Below, piece by piece: positions 18,181-26,020 of a stretch of 64,000 bases of DNA. The notes beneath the pieces were generated by a model. The model searched no databases, was not told where the DNA came from, and saw only the letters and a list, made by a program, of their open reading frames with translations. This DNA comes from Mesonia hippocampi (GTDB taxonomy: Bacteria > Bacteroidota > Bacteroidia > Flavobacteriales > Flavobacteriaceae), in assembly GCF_014197445.1 (NCBI RefSeq), contig NZ_JACIFO010000002.1, positions 248,001 through 312,000 of the forward strand. The letters run 5' to 3'. Position numbers and translations under genes: made by a program. Every line of letters starts with the position of its first letter. The stretch's first letter is position 1.

Positions 18181-18186
18181 ATTCCT

Positions 18187-19029
18187 TTACTTAGGTTGTA
18201 AATTTCTTAAACTATCTTCCCACAAAGGGCTAGTTTCCTGGAAAGTTTTCTCGAACTTGGTAAGGTCTAGCACACTAAAAACAGGGCGTTTTGCTTTTGT
18301 TGGGTAATAATCTACCGGATTTACTTTTGTTGTTAACCCCGCATTTTTTACAATTTCCTTTGCAAATGTAAACCAGGTTGCTTGCCCTTTGTTGGTATAA
18401 TGATATACCCCATATTTTGTGTTGTTTTTGGCTATAAGTTTTAAAACCATTTTAGCCACATCGGTAGCATTGGTAGGCGTTCCTGTTTGCTCGGTAGTAA
18501 TGTTTAGTGTTTTATGAGTATTTGCTAAGTTTAAAATACTGGTGTAAAAATTTTTATTATAAGAAGAATACAACCAAGATATCCTAAAGATAAAATAGGT
18601 AGCTAGCTGCTCTTTAATAAGGTTTTCTCCTTTTAATTTTGATGCTCCGTAAACATTAATCGGATTGGGAATATCAGCTTCGGAATACGGTTGCTTTGCA
18701 GTGCCATCAAAAACATAATCTGTAGAAAAATGAATAAGTGTTAGGTTATTCTGGCGGCAACATTTTGCTAAGTTTTCTACTCCTATGGCATTTACTAAAA
18801 AAGCTTGTTCTTGAGCTTCTTCGGCAGTTTCTACATCGGTATAAGCCGCGCAATTTATGCAATAATCAAATTTATTTTCTAAAAAAAAAGCTTGCACAGC
18901 AACCGGAGAGCTAATGTCTAATTCGGTTTTATTAACAAAATAAAACGCAATGTTAGGGTATGCGGATTGTTCTGCCCGAAAGCATTTCCCTAACTGCCCA
19001 TCTGCTCCTGTTACAAGTACTTTTTTCAT
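18187..19029 (-). CDS. rfbD: dTDP-4-dehydrorhamnose reductase
   Basis: A 280-residue short-chain reductase. The NADPH site GADGQLGK is at residues 7-14, the STDYVFDG segment carries the active-site Thr/Asp, and the catalytic Tyr-Lys is in YGASKLKGE. It makes the last step of dTDP-L-rhamnose synthesis. The epimerase rfbC is 2 bases upstream. rfbA and rfbB, needed for the first two steps, are not in this window. Confidence 0.95.
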   Translation of the reverse strand: MKKVLVTGADGQLGKCFRAEQSAYPNIAFYFVNKTELDISSPVAVQAFFLENKFDYCINCAAYTDVETAEEAQEQAFLVNAIGVENLAKCCRQNNLTLIHFSTDYVFDGTAKQPYSEADIPNPINVYGASKLKGENLIKEQLATYFIFRISWLYSSYNKNFYTSILNLANTHKTLNITTEQTGTPTNATDVAKMVLKLIAKNNTKYGVYHYTNKGQATWFTFAKEIVKNAGLTTKVNPVDYYPTKAKRPVFSVLDLTKFEKTFQETSPLWEDSLRNLQPK

Positions 19030-19031
19030 TG

Positions 19032-19583
19032 CTACAAGGTTGTTTTAAAAGCTTCGAAGGTGGGTAATATTTTATCCTTATCAGAAATAATCATTTCTGC
19101 TGCTGGAATTCCCCAATCTATTGCCAACGTTGTATCGTTATAAATAATGCCCGATTCGGCATGTTTTGCATAAAAATTATCGCATTTATAAGCAAATATG
19201 GCTTTTTCTGATAAGGTAGAATACCCATGAGCAAAGCCTCTAGGAATATAAAGTTGATAATTATTTTCTCCAGACAACACTACGCAATAAACCTGACCAA
19301 AGGTAGTTGAGCCCGGCCTAACATCTACCACTACATCTAGGATTTCTCCTTGTATTGCCCTTACTAATTTAGCTTGTGCAAACTCGCCTTTTTGCAAATG
19401 TAAACCTCGTACGCTTCCATACTTTGATAAAGCTTGATTATCTTGAACAAAATTAGGCGCAAAACCTACCTTTCCCTGAAAAACCTGTTGATTATAACTC
19501 TCAAAAAACAAGCCTCTATTATCTTTAAATACTTTAGGTTTTATAAGGAAACAACCTTCTAACGGGGTTTTTTCTATCGTCAT
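19032..19583 (-). CDS. rfbC: dTDP-4-dehydrorhamnose 3,5-epimerase
   Basis: A 183-residue cupin enzyme. The RGLHLQKG segment near residue 58 carries the catalytic His, and the PRGFAHGYSTLSEKA segment near 113 carries the Tyr of the active site. The segment VVDVRPGSTTFGQ is also typical. It acts between RfbB and RfbD in dTDP-rhamnose synthesis. It lies 8 bases after the chain-length protein gene. Confidence 0.95.
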   Translation of the reverse strand: MTIEKTPLEGCFLIKPKVFKDNRGLFFESYNQQVFQGKVGFAPNFVQDNQALSKYGSVRGLHLQKGEFAQAKLVRAIQGEILDVVVDVRPGSTTFGQVYCVVLSGENNYQLYIPRGFAHGYSTLSEKAIFAYKCDNFYAKHAESGIIYNDTTLAIDWGIPAAEMIISDKDKILPTFEAFKTTL

Positions 19584-19591
19584 ACTTCTTC

Positions 19592-20536
19592 TTAAGCTTT
19601 ATTTAGTTTTCTGGCTTTTTTAAGCATTCTAACAAAAAGAATAAAAGCAATATATAAGAAAATAAATGCTATTGGAAAAACATAAATACGCTTTCCGTAA
19701 AAAGAAAAACCTTGCACTTGTTTTGCCGAGCCTTTGGTAATTGGTTTTAAAAACTCCTGGTGAGCAATTTCCTCTTTTTGCAGGTCTAATGTATGCTTTT
19801 GTAATTGTTTACGTGCTAGCACATAGTTTTCAAAATCTATAGCTTCTCCATTTATAGAGTAGGGTAATTTTTCTGCTCCTGTAAGTTTTGTATTTAAAAC
19901 CTTATCGAGTTGTTTCTCGGCTTCTAAATTACTTTGTATATGAATTGCTAGCTGCTCTTTATAAATCGCTGCTAATTGCTTGTAATATTCGTTTTTACGA
20001 AGGTAATCTAGCACTTTAGTTAACACTTGTTGCCCGTTGATGGTTTTAGGGTGTGTTAAGCTTAATTGTACTCTAGAAGCTTTATCTAAAATGGTTTTTT
20101 TAAGCTCTTCTTTTTCTAAAATATTATTCTCGGATACAAACCTTAAGAATAGGTGTTCTTCTCCGTCAATATGCCTTAAATCCGTCAAGGGTTTTACTTG
20201 TAGGCTATTAAAATCTGTTGCTTTTACTCCTGCTTTTTGTAAAAGCGCTGGATTTTTCGCGTTAAAATCTTCGCTAAAATCTTTAAGGTATTCTCCGGTA
20301 GAAAAAGCTACGGGTATTACCAAAGTGGTCTGGTAGCTCGGTGTAATACGTTTATCTAAAACATAACCCGCTACAATTCCCAAAACAATAAGAACAGCTA
20401 TAACGATAGCATTGCGGATAAAGAAATTTATAATTCTAAGAAAAAAGTGTTCTGTTTTTTGTCCCGCTTTTTTAAAAATTTTAAATAAATCGAGTATATC
20501 TACCTCTTGCGTGCTATTTTCTTCTGAATTTTTCAT
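19592..20536 (-). CDS. Wzz-like chain-length determinant / polysaccharide co-polymerase
   Basis: A 314-residue inner-membrane protein. One membrane segment is at about residues 42-62, a mainly helical periplasmic domain fills the middle, and a second membrane segment is near 283-302 with a basic tail. This is the layout of Wzz proteins without a tyrosine kinase domain. It would set glycan chain length together with the Wzy polymerase. Its start overlaps the DUF6909 gene by 4 bases. Confidence 0.8.
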   Translation of the reverse strand: MKNSEENSTQEVDILDLFKIFKKAGQKTEHFFLRIINFFIRNAIVIAVLIVLGIVAGYVLDKRITPSYQTTLVIPVAFSTGEYLKDFSEDFNAKNPALLQKAGVKATDFNSLQVKPLTDLRHIDGEEHLFLRFVSENNILEKEELKKTILDKASRVQLSLTHPKTINGQQVLTKVLDYLRKNEYYKQLAAIYKEQLAIHIQSNLEAEKQLDKVLNTKLTGAEKLPYSINGEAIDFENYVLARKQLQKHTLDLQKEEIAHQEFLKPITKGSAKQVQGFSFYGKRIYVFPIAFIFLYIAFILFVRMLKKARKLNKA

Positions 20537-22218
20537 TGATATTCTGCAAAAATTTGTTCAAGTATTTTTTCTGTAATTAAATAAGTTGGCTTTACTCCTG
20601 TTGTACCTAAACCTCCCGAAGCCAATGTACTTCCTGTTTCTAAAGGATTATCGCTGGCGTAATATGCATACCTAACTTTTACACTTGGTTTTATATTACC
20701 GCGTAACATTGAGGCAGATTGGATAGCTTTTTGGTAATGCGCACCTTCCATCTCTAAGCCTATAACATTCCAAGTAGAGTCGTGAAAAAAGTTTAATACA
20801 TCTTTATTTTGTAAAGAGGTTCCTAAAACAGTAACCATAGATCCTGCTACAACCCCTATATCATGCCCTTCTAAGTCTTCTTTTCTTAATTGGTTCTGAA
20901 AAGGATAATTGTCTGCTGTGCCTTCAAACAAATGCGCACTCGGAATCATAATATCGCCTTTAACTCCTTCTAATATTCCTGCTTTTCCCATAATAGATAT
21001 AGAATTTACATTTAAATGAAAATTCTCATCTCCTATTTGATACGGCTTTAATAACTCATCCATTGTTTCATAAGCTTGCTCTCCAAAAGCATAATCCATC
21101 ACAACAATTACAGGAGCTGCTGCTGGGTTTGAAACCTGAAAAGGAGTTTTATCCTGCGGTAGTTTACCCGTATCAAATACTTGTACATTGATATTTGTAC
21201 CGCTGGTATCCTCTAGGTAAATCATCCCATTTTCTAAAGCCTTTTTAGTTACTTGCTTTCTTAAGTTTGAATTTTCTGAATCACTAAGTGCTTCATATAC
21301 TACAAATTCATTTCCTTCCTTAAATTCTTTAGGCAAAGCTAGAGGAGCGTATAGCGTATTCATTACGCTATGCATATTGGCGCTAATAATATGAATTTCC
21401 CTATCTAATAAACCGTGTTTAGCTAAAGTATCTTTAATATTATTGGCCCATACTTCTCCATGAATGTGATGTCCTAAACGCTCTCGTAATACAGGACTAA
21501 ACGAAATAGCGCGTTTTAGGTTATGCAGAGCCTCATCGATAGCTAATTTTCCTAAATGATAAATAATGTGAAGAAAACGCTCCTTATTTTCGGGTACGGC
21601 ATAATGCTCGTATGTGTTTCTTACATCATAAAATGTTCTGCCTAAAATGTTTGCTGCATGGGTAATGGCTACTTCGCATTCTTCGGTAGTTAGTTTTCCT
21701 TTTTTTACGGCTTCTTCTAATTTAATCCAATCGCGAGAAACATTACCTTCCTCATCTACAATAGCTCTGTTTTTTATTTTTTCCGATTCGATAAATAAGA
21801 ACGTAAGGTGGGTTAGAATATCATAAATATCAGACCTGCCTCGTGTAATTTCTATATTCATTTGCTCCTCATCTATACGATAGCAGTTTCTTCTTCGTTT
21901 AGGAGGAATAATAGATTTAAAATGAGAATCTTTATAGCCTTCGCTACTGGTAAGGTTTATATATCGGCATTCTTCTATGCCAATGGGCAACCTGTCCATT
22001 ACATACATTAGTCCGTCTAATTCAAATTTTTCTTCTGCTATAAAGCCATATATTTCTGGACGTAAGGTTAGTAAACTTTCTCGTAGTGTTTCGCCAGAAA
22101 CGCCCATAGGTTTATAAAAACCTCTGTTTATTAGATGTCGCATGGTAATGTACAAACGTTCTATGGCGTTGGTACTTTGCTGCGCTCTGCTTCTATGATA
22201 ATACTTGTTTTCTTTCAT
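20533..22218 (-). CDS. DUF6909 family protein with nucleoside-phosphorylase-like C-terminal region
   Basis: A 561-residue soluble protein I recall as DUF6909, conserved in Bacteroidota. Residues about 1-250 are helical with no motif I know. The C-terminal half contains GHDIGVVAGSMVTVLG and VIGLEMEGAHYQKAI. The second looks like the conserved Met-Glu-x-Glu-Gly/Ala region of purine nucleoside phosphorylase and MTA/SAH nucleosidase families. A phosphorylase or nucleosidase reaction is an inference. It lies between the GH3-like gene (3 bases) and the Wzz gene (4-base overlap), so it is co-transcribed with the polysaccharide genes. Confidence 0.7.
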   Translation of the reverse strand: MKENKYYHRSRAQQSTNAIERLYITMRHLINRGFYKPMGVSGETLRESLLTLRPEIYGFIAEEKFELDGLMYVMDRLPIGIEECRYINLTSSEGYKDSHFKSIIPPKRRRNCYRIDEEQMNIEITRGRSDIYDILTHLTFLFIESEKIKNRAIVDEEGNVSRDWIKLEEAVKKGKLTTEECEVAITHAANILGRTFYDVRNTYEHYAVPENKERFLHIIYHLGKLAIDEALHNLKRAISFSPVLRERLGHHIHGEVWANNIKDTLAKHGLLDREIHIISANMHSVMNTLYAPLALPKEFKEGNEFVVYEALSDSENSNLRKQVTKKALENGMIYLEDTSGTNINVQVFDTGKLPQDKTPFQVSNPAAAPVIVVMDYAFGEQAYETMDELLKPYQIGDENFHLNVNSISIMGKAGILEGVKGDIMIPSAHLFEGTADNYPFQNQLRKEDLEGHDIGVVAGSMVTVLGTSLQNKDVLNFFHDSTWNVIGLEMEGAHYQKAIQSASMLRGNIKPSVKVRYAYYASDNPLETGSTLASGGLGTTGVKPTYLITEKILEQIFAEYQ

Positions 22219-22221
22219 AAT

Positions 22222-23718
22222 TTACTTTTTATACCAAGGTTTTAAAGCATCTGCAATGTTTCGGTTATTTGCCAATCTGGCAACTTTATTTTGTCCTCCT
22301 AGCTTCCCTATAGATTTCATGTATGCCTGAAAGCCCTTGGGTGCTATTTTTGTAATCACTAAAGGTCGTAAAATATTGCCTTGTATAAGGTCTAAATAAT
22401 ACGAATTTTGCTTTTGCATATTTTCATCTAGCCTTAAGGCAAAAGCCTCTATATCGTCGGGCTCTTGATCAAACTCTATAAACCACTCATGGTAAGGTAA
22501 TCCCGATGTTGGATTGGTTTGTGGCGCTACACTAAACTCGTTTACAGAGGCGTTAGTTGTTGCAATGGTTTCCTTTAATGCGTGTTCTACCTCTTTGGCA
22601 ATTACGTGTTCCCCAAAGGCAGAAGTAAAGTGCTTTATTCTACCAGATACCAAAATCCTGTATGGTTGCGTAGAAGTAAACATAATTGTATCGCCTAAAT
22701 TGTATGCCCAGAGCCCTGCGTTGGTAGAAATTATCATGACATAATTTACATTAACTTCTACTTCGCCTATGGTATAGCGTTTAGGGGCAGCGGTATCAAA
22801 CTCGTCTGCTTTTATAAACTCATAAAAAATTCCGGCATTTAAGCGTAAAAGCATTCCTGGATTGTTTTGTTTATCCTGAAAAGCAAAAAAGCCTTCCGAT
22901 GCAGGATAAAGCTCTATGCTTGGAATGGTTTTTCCTATCAACTGATTAAATTTTGCTCGGTATGGTTCAAAGTTTACTCCTCCGTAAATAAAAAGTTTAA
23001 AGTCTGGAAAAACTTCGCTAATGCTTTTATTGGTTTGTTGCTGAATTTTTTCAAAATACATTTGCACCCAAGAAGGTATTCCGCTAATCACACTCATCTT
23101 TTCGGGAAGGGTTTCTTTAATAATAGCCTCTACTTTTTCTTCCCAATCTTCAATACAATTGGTTTCCCAGCTTGGTAAACGGTTTTTTTGTAAATATGCC
23201 GGAACGTAATGCGCTACAATTCCTGAGAGTCTTCCTGTTTTTATTCCGTTGGTGCTTCCCATAACAGGGCTTCCTTGCAGAAAAATCATTTTCCCGTCTA
23301 CAAATTTATTTTCTCCGGTTTCGGCAATATAATTTAGAATGGCATTTCTTGCTCCTTCAATATGAGTTGGCATAGATGCTTTGGTAAGCGGGATGTATTT
23401 TGCCCCACTTGTAGTTCCCGAAGTTTTAGCAAAATACAAAGGTTTTCCTGGCCATAAAATATCTGCTTCTGCTGCTACAACCCTATCTATATATGGTTTT
23501 AAAGCTTCGTAATCGCGTACAGGTACTTGTTCCGAAAAATCTTTATGGGTATGTATCGCTGTAAAATTATGTTCTTTTCCAAAAGCGGTATTTTTAGCTT
23601 GATTTATGAGTTGCTGAAATACTTTCTCTTGGGTTTCTACAGGATTATTGGCCCATTTTTTTATCTTTTTGCGAACTGTTTTGGCAAATATTTTTGCAGC
23701 GAACGATTTTATCGACAT
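22222..23718 (-). CDS. GH3-like acyl-adenylate/amide-forming enzyme
   Basis: A 498-residue member of the GH3 superfamily, found in many Bacteroidota as well as in plants. The AMP-binding motif FAKTSGTTSGAKYIPLT is near residue 106, followed by the YPASEGFFAFQ and NLGDTIMFTS segments of the active site. Plant relatives conjugate amino acids to hormone acids; in bacteria the substrates are not known. It lies 7 bases after the M23 gene and 3 bases before DUF6909. Confidence 0.85.
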   Translation of the reverse strand: MSIKSFAAKIFAKTVRKKIKKWANNPVETQEKVFQQLINQAKNTAFGKEHNFTAIHTHKDFSEQVPVRDYEALKPYIDRVVAAEADILWPGKPLYFAKTSGTTSGAKYIPLTKASMPTHIEGARNAILNYIAETGENKFVDGKMIFLQGSPVMGSTNGIKTGRLSGIVAHYVPAYLQKNRLPSWETNCIEDWEEKVEAIIKETLPEKMSVISGIPSWVQMYFEKIQQQTNKSISEVFPDFKLFIYGGVNFEPYRAKFNQLIGKTIPSIELYPASEGFFAFQDKQNNPGMLLRLNAGIFYEFIKADEFDTAAPKRYTIGEVEVNVNYVMIISTNAGLWAYNLGDTIMFTSTQPYRILVSGRIKHFTSAFGEHVIAKEVEHALKETIATTNASVNEFSVAPQTNPTSGLPYHEWFIEFDQEPDDIEAFALRLDENMQKQNSYYLDLIQGNILRPLVITKIAPKGFQAYMKSIGKLGGQNKVARLANNRNIADALKPWYKK

Positions 23719-23725
23719 TGTTTTT

Positions 23726-24601
23726 TTAATTAAATTCTATAAAGTCTGTTGGGTTTAAAGGGTAACCATTACTCCATAATTCAAAATGTAAATGAGGTCC
23801 TGTAGAAAAATCTCCCGTAGAGCCTACACTCGCAATAACTTCTCCTGTTTTTACAAAATCGCCTTGTTCCTTAGCAAGGCTTGCATTGTGTTTATAAACC
23901 GATATTAACCCGTCTAGATGTTCTAAAATTAACACAAAACCTGTTTCTGTTGTCCATCCCGAAAATATTACTGTTCCATCGGCTACGGCTTTTATAGGGG
24001 TGTTTTCTTCTGCAGCCACATCTACAGCAAAATGTTTTTCTGCAATATTATAAGTGTTTGTAATTTCTCCTTTTAATGGTGGGAACAATTTAACATTGGT
24101 TTCTGCCACAGCAACATCAAACACGTTGTATTTATCTTCTTGTGCAACTTTTTCTCTTAATAACGAATCTACTTTAGAGGGTTTCATGTTTAACCGCTCT
24201 ATTTCTATTTCTGCCGAAAGGCTATCTACAGGGCTTTTAATATCGATACTGTCTATGCTTACTTTTCCTTTTAAAGCCTGCTGTACACTAGCGTAATAAA
24301 TATTGTTCCGCTGGATAATACGTTCTAACGAGTCTGCTTTGTAAATAAGCTCTATCGCCTCTTTTTTAACATTGTTCGAGGTGTATCCTGGGATATACTC
24401 TTTTAACGGAGTATAGGCTATGAGCATTGTAGTAAGCCCTATAAGAATAATTGCCGATAGCCCTAAAATAACGTATACATTAAGCCTTGTAAGCCTTATA
24501 GAGAGACGTTCTTCGTAGGTATCTTCATTAATAATAAGTAAGCGGTATTTATGCAAGAGCTTTTTTACCAGCTTCTTTTTTTGTTTTTTTGATGCTTCCA
24601 T
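23726..24601 (-). CDS. M23 family metallopeptidase (membrane-anchored, LytM-type)
   Basis: A 291-residue cell-wall peptidase with a cytoplasmic basic N-terminus, one membrane segment at about residues 34-57, a coiled-coil-like region at 75-140, and a C-terminal M23 domain. The zinc ligands are intact: HFAVD and HLHFEL near residue 270. It should cut peptidoglycan cross-links, or act as a regulator of amidases. It is first in a run of leftward genes leading into the polysaccharide locus. Confidence 0.92.
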   Translation of the reverse strand: MEASKKQKKKLVKKLLHKYRLLIINEDTYEERLSIRLTRLNVYVILGLSAIILIGLTTMLIAYTPLKEYIPGYTSNNVKKEAIELIYKADSLERIIQRNNIYYASVQQALKGKVSIDSIDIKSPVDSLSAEIEIERLNMKPSKVDSLLREKVAQEDKYNVFDVAVAETNVKLFPPLKGEITNTYNIAEKHFAVDVAAEENTPIKAVADGTVIFSGWTTETGFVLILEHLDGLISVYKHNASLAKEQGDFVKTGEVIASVGSTGDFSTGPHLHFELWSNGYPLNPTDFIEFN

Positions 24602-24619
24602 ACCGAGTTTTTAGTATTG

Positions 24620-24627
24620 CAAATATA
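24620..24627 (-). promoter_or_regulatory. -7 box upstream of the M23-GH3-DUF6909-polysaccharide run
   Basis: On the minus strand the sequence TATATTTG (+ strand 24620-24627) matches TAnnTTTG and ends about 18 bases before the ATG at 24601. I see no clear -33 element at the right distance. Since the next genes downstream are close-packed, it could be a main promoter for the whole leftward polysaccharide run. Confidence 0.45.
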
Positions 24628-24669
24628 AGCGATAAATAAATTGTTTGCTTTTATTGGTTAGATAAGATT

Positions 24670-24697
24670 TTTGTTTGAAATATAATTATTAATTTTG
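24670..24697 (+). promoter_or_regulatory. Bacteroidota-type promoter for tatA
   Basis: The -7 box TAATTTTG is at 24690-24697. A TTTG -33 element is at 24670-24673 with a 16-base spacer, slightly short. The tatA ATG is 24 bases downstream of the -7 box. Confidence 0.6.
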
Positions 24698-24721
24698 TAG
24701 CATCTTAAAAAACATAGAATT

Positions 24722-24922
24722 ATGGTTACAGGCATATTTTTAGCAATTGGTGTATGGCAGTATGTTATCATTGGGGTAGTTATTTTATTGATTTTTGGTG
24801 GAAAAAAAATCCCAGAACTTATGCGTGGCTTAGGTAGTGGTATCAAAGAGTTTAAGGATGCTTCTAAAGATGAAGAAGCCAACAATACACCTAAAAAAAC
24901 AAACGACTCTGAAAACAATTAA
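24722..24922 (+). CDS. tatA: Sec-independent (twin-arginine) translocase subunit TatA
   Basis: A 66-residue protein with one N-terminal membrane segment (about residues 8-22), the FGGKKIPELMRGLGSG hinge and amphipathic helix, and an acidic tail. This is the standard TatA/E layout for export of folded proteins. TatC is not in the window. It has its own promoter and a strong terminator, so it is a single-gene unit. Confidence 0.93.
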   Translation: MVTGIFLAIGVWQYVIIGVVILLIFGGKKIPELMRGLGSGIKEFKDASKDEEANNTPKKTNDSENN

Positions 24923-24947
24923 AAAAATAAACCTTTTGTAAAGGTGT

Positions 24948-24981
24948 AAAAAAGGGCTGAAGTGAATTTCAGCCCTTTTTT
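24948..24981. terminator. Bidirectional terminator between tatA and DUF4837
   Basis: A 12-bp perfect stem (24949-24960 with 24969-24980) around an 8-base loop. It has A-rich left and T-rich right ends, so it can stop transcripts from both the rightward tatA and the leftward DUF4837 gene. Confidence 0.9.
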
Positions 24982-25020
24982 AATATCTTATCCCGTCTTT
25001 AAAAATTAAAAACGCGTTTC

Positions 25021-26001
25021 TTAATTTTTAAACTTTATCGATTTTAAGATAGCTTCTAATTCTAGCATGTGGTCTCTTTTATTAACCGATGGTCTAAATA
25101 AAAAGCCTTCTGCAATAAGGTAACGGTTATTTTTCTCGTCTCTAATGGCATAATTAACAAAAGGTCCTGCCATAAAAGCACCTTTAACATCCCAGGTTCC
25201 TTTGGTTTCGTAAGCAAACTTTCCGTCTATTTTGGTAGTGAAAAGATAAGGAGAAAAGGCTTCTTCTGTTCGCATATAACTATCTTCTACATCGCCAGAA
25301 GGTCCTGGTATATATTTTTTCCCGATAGAATCTCGTATTTTTATGATGTCTGCAACTACATTGTTTTCATCTATTTTAGATAAAGGGACTTGATAAAGCA
25401 AAATTTCCATACTGCCTTTAGGAATATCTTTTCTTATCCAAAAAAAGTCATCTCCTTCTTTAGCATAGCGGTATGCGGTAGGGAAATCTATATTTATATG
25501 AAGCTTTTCTGTTATCTTTTTATCGTCTTTTAAAGATTTTGCTATCCTGCGTTGCTTCTCTGTGATTTCGGTATCTCTAATAGCCTTTAAAATAGCTGGT
25601 TTTTGTTCATCTATTTCTTTTGTAATTTCTGCAATATTGCTTCCTCCTATAAAAATACCTGTTTGTGGTTTTGCAAAAGTATCAGTTACAATACTAAAGT
25701 ATGGGGTTTCTGTTTTTATGATTTTTACAAAGGTGCGATTGTTTCTTACAAAACCTGTAAATGCATTGGTTGGAATATGGTTGATGTTAAACATAGGTTC
25801 TTGTTGAGGCAACCCATCTACAGGGCTTGCCAAAACTTTGCGTAAATGCTCTCCTATTTCTCCTTTCCAATTTTGGTGATCTACAACTACCGATAGGTTG
25901 TTTAACCTTCCGGAAGATGAGGGGATGTGCTGAGCTTCTGCGCCTTCTTTACAGGAAAACAATATCCCAAACGCACAAACTAAAACGATAATTTTTTTCA
26001 T
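25021..26001 (-). CDS. DUF4837 family lipoprotein
   Basis: A 326-residue predicted lipoprotein: the signal peptide ends in the lipobox LFSC with Cys at residue 17. The rest matches the DUF4837 family of Bacteroidota in my memory; its function is unknown. It lies 19 bases after the MltD-like transglycosylase gene in the same direction, and the pair is conserved in flavobacteria, which suggests a cell-envelope role. Confidence 0.82.
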   Translation of the reverse strand: MKKIIVLVCAFGILFSCKEGAEAQHIPSSSGRLNNLSVVVDHQNWKGEIGEHLRKVLASPVDGLPQQEPMFNINHIPTNAFTGFVRNNRTFVKIIKTETPYFSIVTDTFAKPQTGIFIGGSNIAEITKEIDEQKPAILKAIRDTEITEKQRRIAKSLKDDKKITEKLHINIDFPTAYRYAKEGDDFFWIRKDIPKGSMEILLYQVPLSKIDENNVVADIIKIRDSIGKKYIPGPSGDVEDSYMRTEEAFSPYLFTTKIDGKFAYETKGTWDVKGAFMAGPFVNYAIRDEKNNRYLIAEGFLFRPSVNKRDHMLELEAILKSIKFKN

Positions 26002-26020
26002 ACAAGTCCTATTTATAATT

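Noticed and set aside
22222-23718. Plant-hormone conjugating enzyme
   Set aside because: GH3 proteins are widespread in Bacteroidota; auxin-related naming does not imply the same substrate.
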